This document shows, piece after piece, positions 54,779 through 63,563 of a stretch of DNA of 64,000 nucleotides. Within the stretch, counting starts at the first letter, position 1, and the number at the start of each line of letters is the position of its first letter. The notes beneath the pieces are model-generated. The model was not told the origin of the DNA. It did no database searches and saw only the letters and a program-made list of their open reading frames with translations. Source of the stretch: Lutibacter sp. B1 (GTDB taxonomy: Bacteria; Bacteroidota; Bacteroidia; Flavobacteriales; Flavobacteriaceae); NCBI RefSeq assembly GCF_012524075.1, contig NZ_JAAZUI010000003.1, positions 1 to 64,000 on the forward strand. Reading direction: 5' to 3'. Both the position numbers and the translations under genes were made by a program.

Positions 54779-55288
54779 TTAATCAGCAAATAAGGCTTTT
54801 AATTCTGTAGCTTGGTGTGGATTCATTTTACCTGAAAGTATTAAACTTAGTTGTTTACGTCTTAAAGCACCTTCATAACGTTCAATTTCAAGATCAGTTT
54901 CAGGTTTAACTTCAGGAACTTCAACAGTTTTTCCAAACTTATCTAGAGCTACAAACGTATAAATTCCTTCGTTAACTTTAGTTCGTTGTAAGGTTTCTCT
55001 ATCTTCAATCCAAACATCAACATACACTTCCATTGATGATTTAAAAGCACGAGAAACTTTTGCTTCAACAGAAACAACACTACCAACAGGTACAGGTTTT
55101 TTAAAAGAAACATGGTTTACAGATGCTGTTACTACAATGCTGTGCGAATGTCTTTTTGCAGCAATACTACAGGCTCTATCCATTCTTGCCAATAATTCAC
55201 CTCCAAATAAATACCCTAGCGGATTGGTTTCTCCGGGCAAAACAATATCAGTTAAAATTGTAAGCGATTCTTTAGGTGTTTTTACCAT
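54779..55288 (-). CDS. Acyl-CoA thioesterase (hotdog fold)
   Basis: A 169-residue hotdog-fold thioesterase of the cytoplasmic BACH/YciA type. Family blocks: LPGETNPLGYLFGGELLARMDRA (with the catalytic Asp region), SVNHVSFKKPVPVGSVVSVEAKV and the TFVALDKFGK strand. It would hydrolyse acyl-CoA to free acid and CoA. A minus-strand TATCTTTG promoter lies 16 bases upstream (55305-55312). It stands alone. Confidence 0.9.
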   Translation of the reverse strand: MVKTPKESLTILTDIVLPGETNPLGYLFGGELLARMDRACSIAAKRHSHSIVVTASVNHVSFKKPVPVGSVVSVEAKVSRAFKSSMEVYVDVWIEDRETLQRTKVNEGIYTFVALDKFGKTVEVPEVKPETDLEIERYEGALRRKQLSLILSGKMNPHQATELKALFAD

Positions 55289-55304
55289 GCCAAATAGTTT
55301 TTCA

Positions 55305-55312
55305 CAAAGATA
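55305..55312 (-). promoter_or_regulatory. TAnnTTTG -7 element of the thioesterase gene
   Basis: On the minus strand TATCTTTG, 16 bases before the ATG at 55288. Confidence 0.55.
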
Positions 55313-55352
55313 TGGGTATTTTTTAAAAGAAGAATGTGTTTAAAAGTGAATT

Positions 55353-56285
55353 CTAGTATTCTTTAACAAGCAGCCAAGCTTCAGAAGATTCAGTTCTTTT
55401 AATTTTATTTAGTGTATTGATAGCATCATTTTTAGAGTTAAAACTCTCATACGCTACCTGAGTTAAATTCCATTTATTAACACCTAAAATTTTAGCATTG
55501 TATCCTTTTTCAATAAGCTGAATTAATTTTTTTTCAGCATTTTCAGGCTCTCTAAATGCTCCGGCAATAATGTGGTAATTAAAGGTTTCTTTGGTAACAT
55601 TTAAAGTGATAGCAGGCAATGGATTGCTTATAACAAAAGTTGCTTCTTGTATGGTTTTTTCTACTTTTTGCTGTTGTTGTTCAGCTTTAGCAACCATGTT
55701 GTTGTATTGATGTGTTTGGTACTGATTCCAACCTACAGAACCCAAAGCAAAAATAATTGCAGCAGTAGCTGCGTATTTTATAAATGCAGGAGTTTTACGC
55801 TTATTTTCTTCTGAAGGAAGGATAGGTGCAACGGTTTCTAATTGTCGTACTTTTTCTTTGTATGCGATGCGTTTTACAGCCGGAGAAACATAAGAACTTA
55901 AACCAAACGAAGATGTTAAATAATTAACCGTTTTATTAGGTTCAAAAATAAGTTTTCCTTCACTGTTCAAATTGAAAGAACCAATATTTTCCAATTCAAG
56001 TTCTTCCTTTTTCAAAGAATTTTTCCAAAAATCAACTTCAGTTTCAATAAATTCAACAGCATTTGAATATGAAATATTTTTTGCACCGGCTACATAATTT
56101 ACCAATAATCCATCATTATTTTGTAAATGAGAATTAAAAGTTAATTGTTTGGAAGGAGCATAAAAAGTATGCGTGTAATTATTTACTCTTGCCGAAATTT
56201 CGTTAGTAACAAAACCTCCAAAATTTGGTACAATCACACATTCATATCTGTATAATAAATCGCTTATGTATTTTGCTAAAGTCAT
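55353..56285 (-). CDS. HU-CCDC81/SPOR domain membrane protein
   Basis: About 310 residues. The N-terminal part (1-140) is the HU-like CCDC81 domain usual in Bacteroidota (MTLAKYISDLLYRYECVIVPNFGGFVTNE). A single membrane segment follows (about 165-185, AAIIFALGSVGW), then a Gln/Glu-rich linker, and a C-terminal SPOR domain (about 235-310, YHIIAGAFREPENAEKKL, then VAYESFNSKNDAI), which binds denuded peptidoglycan at the division septum. A longer frame starts at 56309, but the TATATTTG promoter at 56291-56298 lies inside it, so the ATG at 56285 is preferred. It is divergent from dprA. Confidence 0.88.
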   Translation of the reverse strand: MTLAKYISDLLYRYECVIVPNFGGFVTNEISARVNNYTHTFYAPSKQLTFNSHLQNNDGLLVNYVAGAKNISYSNAVEFIETEVDFWKNSLKKEELELENIGSFNLNSEGKLIFEPNKTVNYLTSSFGLSSYVSPAVKRIAYKEKVRQLETVAPILPSEENKRKTPAFIKYAATAAIIFALGSVGWNQYQTHQYNNMVAKAEQQQQKVEKTIQEATFVISNPLPAITLNVTKETFNYHIIAGAFREPENAEKKLIQLIEKGYNAKILGVNKWNLTQVAYESFNSKNDAINTLNKIKRTESSEAWLLVKEY

Positions 56286-56290
56286 TAAAA

Positions 56291-56298
56291 CAAATATA
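56291..56298 (-). promoter_or_regulatory. TAnnTTTG -7 element of the SPOR/HU gene
   Basis: On the minus strand TATATTTG, ending five bases before the ATG at 56285; another near-leaderless arrangement. Confidence 0.55.
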
Positions 56299-56380
56299 GA
56301 AAAAAGCACACTTAAAATTAAAAGTTATGCTATTTTTTATTAACAATAATTTTATATATTGACCCTCAAATTGTTAAAAA

Positions 56381-57484
56381 ATGCTTGAAGAAGATTTACT
56401 GTATGTTTTAGCGTTGCAATGCGTTAAAGGAATAGGAGATGTAAGTGCAAAAAAGCTGATTTCTCACTGTGGCAGTGCTAAAAATGTATTTAAAGAGAAA
56501 AGAAGTTTACTTGAAAAAATTAATGGAATTGGTACATTAACGGTTAAAAATCTATTTGATTCGACCAATTTGAAAGAAGCTGAAAAAGAGCTTAATTATA
56601 TCCGAAAAAATAATATTTCTACCCTTTATTTTTTAGATAAAGAATATCCCGAAAAATTAAAACATTGTTTAGATGCTCCAATTTTGCTTTTTAAAGAAGG
56701 GAATATCAATTTTAAAAATCAGCCCATTATAAGTGTTGTTGGAACCAGAAAAATTACAAGTTACGGTCGTGATTTTTGCGAAAACCTAATACACGATCTT
56801 AAACAATATAATCCAATAATTGTAAGTGGTTTTGCATACGGAGTTGATATTTGCGCTCATAAAGCTGCCTTAAAAAACAAGTTGCAAACCATTGGAGTTT
56901 TAGCGCATGGGTTGGAAGATGTTTATCCTAAAATTCATAAAAAATACATAAACGAAATACATAAAAACGGTGGTTTTTTAACAGAGTTTTGGCATGATAA
57001 CAGTATTTATCGTGAAAATTTTTTAAAAAGAAATCGCATTGTTGCAGGCATTTCTGATGCTACAATAATAATTGAATCTGCTGAAAAAGGAGGTTCATTA
57101 GTAACAGCCGATATAGCAAATTCATATAATAGAGATGTTTTTGCAGTTCCGGGAAGAACTACAGATGTTTACAGTAAAGGTTGCAACGCTTTAATTAGAA
57201 GTAATAAAGCAGCAATTTTAACTTCTGCTGAAGATGTAATTGAAATGTTGAATTGGGAATTAAAAAATGAAAACCCAAAAGTTATTCAAAAGCAACTTTT
57301 TGTAGAACTTACAGAAATTGAAGAGCATGTATACGATTTTCTGCTTCAAAACGGAAAGGAATTGTTAGATATAATTTCTGTAAACTGTCAACTGCCAATT
57401 CACCAAACAACCTCTGTACTATTCAATTTGGAAATGAAAGGTGTTGTAAAACCATTACCGGGCAAATTATTTGAGGCAGTTTAA
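56381..57484 (+). CDS. dprA: DNA-processing protein DprA
   Basis: A 367-residue protein that protects incoming single-stranded DNA and loads RecA in natural transformation. Order: an N-terminal helix-hairpin-helix/SAM-like region (GIGDVSAKKLISHCG, INGIGTLTVKNL), the Rossmann-like core with VVGTRKITSYGRD, IVSGFAYGVDICAHKAAL, GLEDVYPKIH, and SAEKGGSLVTADIAN, FAVPG, and a C-terminal winged-helix DML1-type domain (about 300-367). All key blocks are intact, so it should be functional. The start is ATG at 56381. Confidence 0.95.
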   Translation: MLEEDLLYVLALQCVKGIGDVSAKKLISHCGSAKNVFKEKRSLLEKINGIGTLTVKNLFDSTNLKEAEKELNYIRKNNISTLYFLDKEYPEKLKHCLDAPILLFKEGNINFKNQPIISVVGTRKITSYGRDFCENLIHDLKQYNPIIVSGFAYGVDICAHKAALKNKLQTIGVLAHGLEDVYPKIHKKYINEIHKNGGFLTEFWHDNSIYRENFLKRNRIVAGISDATIIIESAEKGGSLVTADIANSYNRDVFAVPGRTTDVYSKGCNALIRSNKAAILTSAEDVIEMLNWELKNENPKVIQKQLFVELTEIEEHVYDFLLQNGKELLDIISVNCQLPIHQTTSVLFNLEMKGVVKPLPGKLFEAV

Positions 57485-57547
57485 TTTTTAAATATTAAAA
57501 TAACTTTAAATCTTATTGTTTTACCGATGAAATGGAGTATTAATCTT

Positions 57548-57555
57548 TATTTTTG
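57548..57555 (+). promoter_or_regulatory. TAnnTTTG -7 element of the HAD phosphatase gene
   Basis: TATTTTTG, 18 bases before the ATG at 57574. It overlaps an upstream in-frame TTG at 57553, which is thereby ruled out as the start. Confidence 0.5.
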
Positions 57556-57573
57556 CTGAATAAAATAAAAAAG

Positions 57574-58170
57574 ATGATAGAAATCTCAAAACAAGCAAAA
57601 GGACTTATTTTTGATTTAGACGGCACAGTTGCTAATACAATGCAAAATCATTTTGAAGCATGGAGAAAAGCAATTTTACCACACGGAATAGATTTTAATG
57701 CAACGTTATTTAAAGAACTTACGGGTATGCCTCGTACCGCAACTATTGAAAAATTAAATGAAATGTTCGGAACAAATATGGATACTCAAAAGGTGGGAGA
57801 TGTAAAATCAAATCACTTTGAAAAATTGGCACACTTAACAGAAGAAATTAAAGTTGTTACCGATGTTGTTAGAAAATATCATGGTATTTTACCTATGTCA
57901 ATTGGCACCGGAAGTCACAAAGCAGGAGCTTTTAAAACTTTAGAAGTAATTGGAATGAATTCTTATTTTGATGTGGTTGTTACTTCAGATGATGTTACGA
58001 ACTTTAAACCACATCCTGAAACCTTTTTGAAATGTGCTGAGCTTATGGGAGTAAATCCAAAAGATTGTGTGGTTTTTGAAGATGGTATTTTGGGGATACA
58101 AGCTGCAGAAAAAGCAGGAATGATGGTAGTTGATATAAACGATTATTATGAAATGGAGTTTAAAGTATAA
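57574..58170 (+). CDS. HAD-superfamily phosphatase, beta-phosphoglucomutase-like
   Basis: About 198 residues. HAD motif I is GLIFDLDGTVANT (nucleophile and acid/base Asp), motif II SIGTGSHK, motif III Lys in NFKPHPETF, and motif IV VVFEDGILGIQAA. The cap (HFEAWRKAIL, LTGMPRTATIEKLNE) is the four-helix type of the beta-phosphoglucomutase/YqaB group, so a sugar-phosphate substrate is likely. The ATG at 57574 is chosen because a promoter element covers the earlier TTG. The stop codon directly abuts the stop of the convergent DMT transporter gene. Confidence 0.88.
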   Translation: MIEISKQAKGLIFDLDGTVANTMQNHFEAWRKAILPHGIDFNATLFKELTGMPRTATIEKLNEMFGTNMDTQKVGDVKSNHFEKLAHLTEEIKVVTDVVRKYHGILPMSIGTGSHKAGAFKTLEVIGMNSYFDVVVTSDDVTNFKPHPETFLKCAELMGVNPKDCVVFEDGILGIQAAEKAGMMVVDINDYYEMEFKV

Positions 58171-59028
58171 CTATTTTTTATGATTGATACTTTCAATAAT
58201 TACTGTTGCTACAATTAAAAAGCCACCAATAAAAATAGTTAAACTAGGAATTTCATTTAAAAATAACATTCCCATTAAAATGCCATAAACAGGTTGTACA
58301 CTACTCATTATACTTGCAGTACTTACGTTGAAGTTTTTAAAACTCATTACAAATAAAGTGTGCCCAATAGAGGTTGTTACCAAAGCTAAAGCCGCTAACG
58401 CTTTCCAATCGTTTACTGTTGGGTTTACTTCAAAAACAAATAATACAGGCCATAAAACCAATGTAACTATTACCATTTGGTAAAACATAAGCATTGAACC
58501 ATGGTAATTTGTCACTTTCTTTTTCATTAAAATATTTCGAATTGCGTAAAAAACAGCTGAGATCAACCCAAAAATAACACCTTTGGTATGGTTATTTTCT
58601 AAGTTAAATTCCGGAGATAAAAAATAGATACCGATAAGTACTATAATTCCTAAAACTACGTGTTTAAAGTTAAGCTTTGTTCTAAAAAAAACAGGCTCTA
58701 ATAAAGCTGTAATTACAGGATAGGTAAATAAAGAAAGCATTCCTATAGCTACATTAGAAAGTTGTAAGGCATAAAAATAAGTAACCCAATGCGCTCCAAA
58801 AAATAAGCCACTTACAATAATTGAAGCCAAATCTCTTTTATTAAAAACTTTGAGATTAATTTTTTTATACCAGCAAAACAGTCCTAAAATTACAGCAGCA
58901 AATAAACAACGAAACCAAATGGTAACAGGAGGCGGCATAGAAACAAATCTCCCTAACGGTCCTGATGTACTTATCAAAATGACCGCAATATTAAGTTCGA
59001 TGATATTTTTTAAGTGTTGATTTTTCAA
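58171..59028 (-). CDS. DMT superfamily (EamA) transporter
   Basis: A 285-residue inner membrane protein with ten hydrophobic segments in two EamA repeats (first ISTSGPLGRFVSMPPPVTIWFRCL, second GVIFGLISAVFYAIRNILMKK and SSVQPVYGILMGMLFLNE). Family members export amino acids or other metabolites; the substrate is unknown. Its ATG overlaps the mfd stop by four bases (59025-59028), so it is the second gene of an operon with mfd, although no functional link is obvious. It ends without any spacer against the HAD gene. Confidence 0.92.
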   Translation of the reverse strand: MKNQHLKNIIELNIAVILISTSGPLGRFVSMPPPVTIWFRCLFAAVILGLFCWYKKINLKVFNKRDLASIIVSGLFFGAHWVTYFYALQLSNVAIGMLSLFTYPVITALLEPVFFRTKLNFKHVVLGIIVLIGIYFLSPEFNLENNHTKGVIFGLISAVFYAIRNILMKKKVTNYHGSMLMFYQMVIVTLVLWPVLFVFEVNPTVNDWKALAALALVTTSIGHTLFVMSFKNFNVSTASIMSSVQPVYGILMGMLFLNEIPSLTIFIGGFLIVATVIIESINHKK

Positions 59029-62000
59029 CTGTTCATTTTTTGAAGGGTTTCTAACGCTTTTTTAACAGAAGTAATTTTAGTAAAGGTTACTAATAAACGC
59101 AATCCGTTTTTAGTTTCTTTCTCTTTCATAGTACAACTTGCTGTATTTTGTTGTACAAATTGCAGCACTTTTGTAAATATAGGCGTTTGGTAATAAGAAC
59201 TTTGCTGATTTGCAATAAAATAACCAACCATTTTATTGTGCTTTAAAATAAGCCTTTCAATACCCAATTTTTTTGCAATCCATTTTATGCGAACACTGTT
59301 TAATAAATCAACTACTTGTGTTGGAAGTTCACCAAAACGGTCAATGAGTTCTAATTCAAATTTTTGCAATTCATCTTCGTTTTTAAGCTCACCTAACCTA
59401 TTGTATTGGTTTAAACGTTCTGTAATTACGTTGATATAATCATCAGGAAAAAGAATTTCAAAATCGGTATCAATTTGAATTTCTTTTACATATTCTTTAG
59501 GTTTATCTGAAGTGTCTTTATACAAGTCTTTAAACTCATTTTCTTTCAGTTCTTCAATGGTTTCATTTAATATTTTTTGATAGGTTTCAAAACCAATATC
59601 GTTAATAAAACCACTTTGTTCACCACCTAATAAATCACCTGCACCACGAATTTCCAAATCTTTCATAGCAATGTTAATTCCGCTTCCTAAATCGGTAAAC
59701 AATTCAATTGCTTGTATTCGTTTTCGTGCCTCTTCGGTCATCATATGATACGGAGGTGTAATAAAATAAGCAAAAGCTTTTTTATTGGAGCGCCCAACTC
59801 TACCACGCATTTGATGTAGATCGGATAAACCGAAATTGTTTGCGTTATTTATAAAAATGGTATTTGCATTTGGAACATCCAAACCACTTTCAATAATAGT
59901 AGTGGAAACTAACACATCAAATTCATTATTGATGAATGAAAGCATTAAACCTTCTAATTTTTTACCATCCATTTGCCCGTGACCAATACCAATTTTTGCA
60001 TCAGGCACCAAGCGTTGCAACATTCCGGCAACTTCTTTAATATTTTCAATTCTGTTATGAATAAAAAATACTTGTCCACCTCGTTGAATTTCATATCGAA
60101 TAGCATCACGAATTATTTCTTCATTAAAACGAATCACATTACTTTCAATGGGATGGCGGTTTGGTGGCGGTGTACTGATAACAGATAAATCACGCGCTGC
60201 CATTAACGAAAACTGTAACGTTCTTGGTATTGGTGTGGCGGTAAGTGTTAGCGTATCAATATTTTCTTTTAGTGTTTTGAGTTTATCTTTAACTGCTACA
60301 CCAAATTTTTGTTCTTCATCAACAATTAAAAGGCCTAAATCTTTATATTTTATGGCTGAATTTGTAAGCTGATGTGTACCAATAACAATATCAACCGAAC
60401 CATTAGCTAAACCTTCTAAAACTCCTTTACGTTGTTTTGCTGTTCTAAATCTATTTAAATATTCAACAGCAACAGGAAAATCTTTTAAGCGTTCGCTAAA
60501 CGTTTTAAAATGCTGAAACGCTAAAATTGTAGTAGGTACTAAAATGGCAACTTGTTTACCATTATCTACTGCTTTAAAAGCTGCTCTAACGGCAACCTCG
60601 GTTTTACCAAAACCAACATCACCACAAACCAACCTATCCATAGGCTGTTGACTTTCCATATCATTTTTTACATCTTGTGTTGCTGTAGATTGATCAGGCG
60701 TGTCTTCATAAATAAAACTGGCTTCTAATTCATTTTGCAAATAACTGTCCAAATTGTACTGATATCCTTTTTGGATTTTACGTTTTGCATACAGTTCAAT
60801 TAAATTAAAAGCAATATGACGTATGCGCGATTTTGTTTTCTGTTTTAATTTTTGCCATGCACCGGAACCTAATTTGTATAATTTAGGAGCTGTACCGTCT
60901 TTACCGTTGTATTTTGAAATTTTATGAAGCGAATGAATGCTGATGTATAAAATATCTCTGTCACCATAAATAAGTTTAATAGCTTCTTGTTTTTTTCCTT
61001 CAACATCAATTTTTTGAAGTCCGCCAAATTTACCAATACCGTGGTCAATATGAGTTACATAATCACCAATTTCAAGATTTGTAAGTTCTTTTAAGCTGAT
61101 GGCTTGCTTTTTTGCGTAACCATTTTTTAAGCGGAATTTATGGTAACGTTCAAAAATTTGGTGGTCGGTATAACAAACAAGTTTGTTTTCTATATCAATA
61201 AATCCTTGATATAATGGAAAAACAATGGTTTTGTATTCAATTTCTTTATCAACATCATTAAAAATATCGTGAAAACGATTGGCTTGTTTTTGCGAATCAC
61301 AAAAAAGATAGTTTTCAAAACCATTTTTTGTGTTTTGATGCAAATTTTCAATTAATAAATCGAATTGTTTATTAAATGAAGGCTGCGGTTTTGTATTGAA
61401 AATAATTGAACCTTCGTTCTGAGTAGGTCGCTGAGCGGAGTCGAAGCGTTGATCCTGAATCTTTTGATGCGATTTCGAATCAAGCTCTGATTGAAGTGAA
61501 TTAACAATTTCAACAACACTAAAATCTTGAAGTTCATTTTTTATATGCTCACCATTGCAAAATAATTCGTTTGGTTTTGCGTGGTTTATGGCACTTGATA
61601 AATTACTAAAAGCACTTTCGGCTTTACTGAAAAGCTTGTCTAACCTATCAGAAAACAACTCAATATTTTTAGTAAAAACAACCGTTTTATCGGAAATGTA
61701 TTTTAAAAAACTTTCACGTTTTTCATCTAATGCCTTGTTTTCAACATTAGGCATAATGTTTATTTTCTTTAGTTTTTCAGTTGAAAGTTGGGTTTCAACA
61801 TCAAAAGTTCTGATGCTTTCAACTTCATCACCAAAAAATTCTATTCGGTAGGGTTCATCATTAGAAAACGAAAACACATCAATAATACCACCTCTAACCG
61901 AAAATTCGCCGGGTTCTGTAACAAAATCGACTCTGTTAAAATGATATTCAAACAACACTTCGTTTACAAAATCTAAACTTAAATTGTCGTTTACACTTAT

Positions 62001-62432
62001 TTTTAAGGTATTTCTGTTTAGTTCAGCCTTTGTAACAACTTGTTCAAAAAGTGCTTCAGGATAGGTAACAATAATAGCCGGTTTTTTTCGCGAATTTATT
62101 CGATTTAAAACTTCCGATCGCAATAAAACATTCGCATTATCGGTTTTTTCAATCTGATAAGGTCTTCGGTACGAACCCGGATAAAAAAGTACATCGTTAT
62201 CATTTAAAAGTTGTTCTAAATCATTTAAATAATAAGCGGCTTCTTCTTTATCATTAAAAATTAATAAGAAAGGTTTTTCGGCCTTTTTAAAAGTTTCAGA
62301 AATAACAAAAGACAATGACGATCCAACCAAATTCGAAATTTGAAAATGGTGATTGCCTTTTGAAAGGAGTTGAACTATCTGTTTTTGCTGAACAGCTTGC
62401 TCAAAAGTTTTAATAATATGTTGTTTGCTCAA
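59025..62432 (-). CDS. mfd: Transcription-repair coupling factor Mfd
   Basis: About 1135 residues; removes RNA polymerase stalled at lesions and recruits UvrA. Order: a UvrB-like N-terminal region (about 1-240), the RNA polymerase-interacting CarD-like domain (LEIGDYVTHIDHGIGKFGG, about 455), the helicase motor (Walker A VCGDVGFGKTEVAV, DEEQ box LLIVDEEQKFG, TATPIPRTLQ, QMRGRVGRS) and the TRCF C-terminal domain. There is no ATG near the start: TTG at 62432 gives MSKQHIIKTFEQ-like sequence, and TTG at 62441 is also in frame. A TACCTTTG element (62449-62456, minus) supports a short leader. Residues about 325-345 are encoded by a REP-like repeat. Confidence 0.94.
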   Translation of the reverse strand: MSKQHIIKTFEQAVQQKQIVQLLSKGNHHFQISNLVGSSLSFVISETFKKAEKPFLLIFNDKEEAAYYLNDLEQLLNDNDVLFYPGSYRRPYQIEKTDNANVLLRSEVLNRINSRKKPAIIVTYPEALFEQVVTKAELNRNTLKISVNDNLSLDFVNEVLFEYHFNRVDFVTEPGEFSVRGGIIDVFSFSNDEPYRIEFFGDEVESIRTFDVETQLSTEKLKKINIMPNVENKALDEKRESFLKYISDKTVVFTKNIELFSDRLDKLFSKAESAFSNLSSAINHAKPNELFCNGEHIKNELQDFSVVEIVNSLQSELDSKSHQKIQDQRFDSAQRPTQNEGSIIFNTKPQPSFNKQFDLLIENLHQNTKNGFENYLFCDSQKQANRFHDIFNDVDKEIEYKTIVFPLYQGFIDIENKLVCYTDHQIFERYHKFRLKNGYAKKQAISLKELTNLEIGDYVTHIDHGIGKFGGLQKIDVEGKKQEAIKLIYGDRDILYISIHSLHKISKYNGKDGTAPKLYKLGSGAWQKLKQKTKSRIRHIAFNLIELYAKRKIQKGYQYNLDSYLQNELEASFIYEDTPDQSTATQDVKNDMESQQPMDRLVCGDVGFGKTEVAVRAAFKAVDNGKQVAILVPTTILAFQHFKTFSERLKDFPVAVEYLNRFRTAKQRKGVLEGLANGSVDIVIGTHQLTNSAIKYKDLGLLIVDEEQKFGVAVKDKLKTLKENIDTLTLTATPIPRTLQFSLMAARDLSVISTPPPNRHPIESNVIRFNEEIIRDAIRYEIQRGGQVFFIHNRIENIKEVAGMLQRLVPDAKIGIGHGQMDGKKLEGLMLSFINNEFDVLVSTTIIESGLDVPNANTIFINNANNFGLSDLHQMRGRVGRSNKKAFAYFITPPYHMMTEEARKRIQAIELFTDLGSGINIAMKDLEIRGAGDLLGGEQSGFINDIGFETYQKILNETIEELKENEFKDLYKDTSDKPKEYVKEIQIDTDFEILFPDDYINVITERLNQYNRLGELKNEDELQKFELELIDRFGELPTQVVDLLNSVRIKWIAKKLGIERLILKHNKMVGYFIANQQSSYYQTPIFTKVLQFVQQNTASCTMKEKETKNGLRLLVTFTKITSVKKALETLQKMNS
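61411..61449 (-). repeat. REP-like element inside mfd
   Basis: Read on the minus strand this holds TTCGACTCCGCTCAGCGACC, the same kind of unit as the degenerate copy at 3273. It is translated in frame within mfd as RFDSAQRPTQNEGS, a hydrophilic insert in the variable region between the UvrB-like and CarD-like domains. Confidence 0.65.
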
Positions 62433-62448
62433 AAGTTGCAAATTTTGC

Positions 62449-62456
62449 CAAAGGTA
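62449..62456 (-). promoter_or_regulatory. TAnnTTTG -7 element of mfd
   Basis: On the minus strand TACCTTTG, seven bases before the TTG at 62441 and sixteen before the TTG at 62432. Confidence 0.5.
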
Positions 62457-62534
62457 GTATTTTATGAAAAATGAAAAAAAAATCGTTAAAATTTCTTAAA
62501 TTTATAAGAGCGAAATTTTTAAAAACAATGTATT

Positions 62535-62975
62535 ATGACTATTTCAGATTTGTATCCAACGGGTTTGCATGAAGAAAATATTGGACATTTTGCTACTATT
62601 GTTAGACTAGCTCTTATGGATGGTAAAATAGATTCTGATGAATTTATACTATTAAAAAGATTAGCTTTAAGATTAGATATTAGCAAAACTGAATTTAAAG
62701 ATATTTTAAAAAATCCAACTAATTATCCTGAAAACCCTCCGGTAAGTTATGAGGACAGACTTGAACGATTATACGACTTAACTAAAATGTTATTTGTTGA
62801 TAGAAATCCTACGATTGATAAAATGTCTACAATGGACAGAATTGCTATAGGTTTGGGATTTCCTGTAGAACACGCAAGAGATGTGGTAAAAGAAGCGGTA
62901 AAGTTCTTTTTTAAAGAACCTGATTTAGAAGATTTTAAAAATAAAATTAAAAAAGTAAATCCTATGAAACATTAA
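62535..62975 (+). CDS. TerB-like protein, first copy
   Basis: A 146-residue all-helical soluble protein of the TerB-like fold (tellurite resistance TerB family in the broad sense). The acidic pattern LALMDGKIDSDEFILLKRLA near residues 26-45 is typical of the metal-binding helix pair, and it recurs at about 88 as KMLFVDRNPTIDKM. It shares RLERLYDLTKM, IGLGFPVEHA, and the DLEDF tail with the broken gene just downstream, so the two are tandem paralogs. There is no other ter gene nearby. Function is unknown. No clear promoter is visible. Confidence 0.8.
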   Translation: MTISDLYPTGLHEENIGHFATIVRLALMDGKIDSDEFILLKRLALRLDISKTEFKDILKNPTNYPENPPVSYEDRLERLYDLTKMLFVDRNPTIDKMSTMDRIAIGLGFPVEHARDVVKEAVKFFFKEPDLEDFKNKIKKVNPMKH

Positions 62976-63015
62976 CCTTCGGGATTAAGCATGATGTAAA
63001 TTTGGTTAGTTTATT

Positions 63016-63023
63016 TATATTTG
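63016..63023 (+). promoter_or_regulatory. TAnnTTTG -7 element of the second TerB-like gene
   Basis: TATATTTG, 19 bases before the ATG at 63043. TAAATTTG at 62997-63004 is a second possible match. Confidence 0.5.
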
Positions 63024-63042
63024 TTCACAAAAAATCAAAAAC

Positions 63043-63476
63043 ATGAAAATATCTGACCATAATCTAAACGGAGAGCAAAAAAGAAATTTTGATCATTTTG
63101 CAAGTTTAGTGAAATTAGCTTTAGCTGATAATGTTATTACTGAAGGAGAAGAAAAGTTTTTAAAAAAATAGCAACCAAGTTTCATATTTTAGATGAAAAA
63201 TATGACGAAATTCTAGCAAATCCAGAAAAATTTTGTGCGCACAGTTTGCATAATTACGATGAACGTATTGAACATTTATACGATTTAACCAAAATGATTT
63301 TTGCTGATAATGAAGTTACAGGAATTGAAGCCAAAGTGTTAAGAAAAATTTGTTACGGATTGGGTTTTCCAACAGATAATGTTGAAAAAGTAGTTGACGA
63401 AGCTATACATTTGGTTTTGAATGATAATGATTTGGAGGAGTTCACAAAAGCTGTAAAATATGTGAATAGAATCTAA
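63043..63476 (+). pseudogene. TerB-like protein, second copy, frameshifted
   Basis: The frame from ATG 63043 reads MKISDHNLNGEQKRNFDHF to EGEEKFLKK and then stops at a TAG (63169-63171). The coding sequence continues in another frame as IATKFHILDEKYDEILANP through RIEHLYDLTKM and IEAKVLRKICYGLGFPTDN to 63476. One extra A in the seven-A run just before the TAG joins the two into a 144-residue protein aligned with the 146-residue neighbour. The rest shows no decay. This could be a true recent mutation, transcriptional slippage on the A-run, or a sequencing error; as written, the gene encodes only a 42-residue peptide. Confidence 0.8.
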
Positions 63477-63497
63477 TTAAGTTTAATGTTTATATTG

Positions 63498-63527
63498 AAA
63501 AAAGCCGAACAATTTGTTCGGCTTTTT
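63498..63527 (+). terminator. Rho-independent terminator after the TerB-like genes
   Basis: Stem AAAAAGCCGAAC / GTTCGGCTTTTT (perfect 12 bp, 5-base loop), 22 bases after the TerB stop and 37 before the helicase start. Confidence 0.88.
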
Positions 63528-63563
63528 GTGTTTAAAATAGTATTTTGCAGTAAAATTAAACAA

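Noticed and set aside
62535-63476. Tellurite resistance operon
   Set aside because: Only TerB-like domains occur, without terC, terD or other partners. The fold is widespread and does not by itself indicate tellurite resistance.
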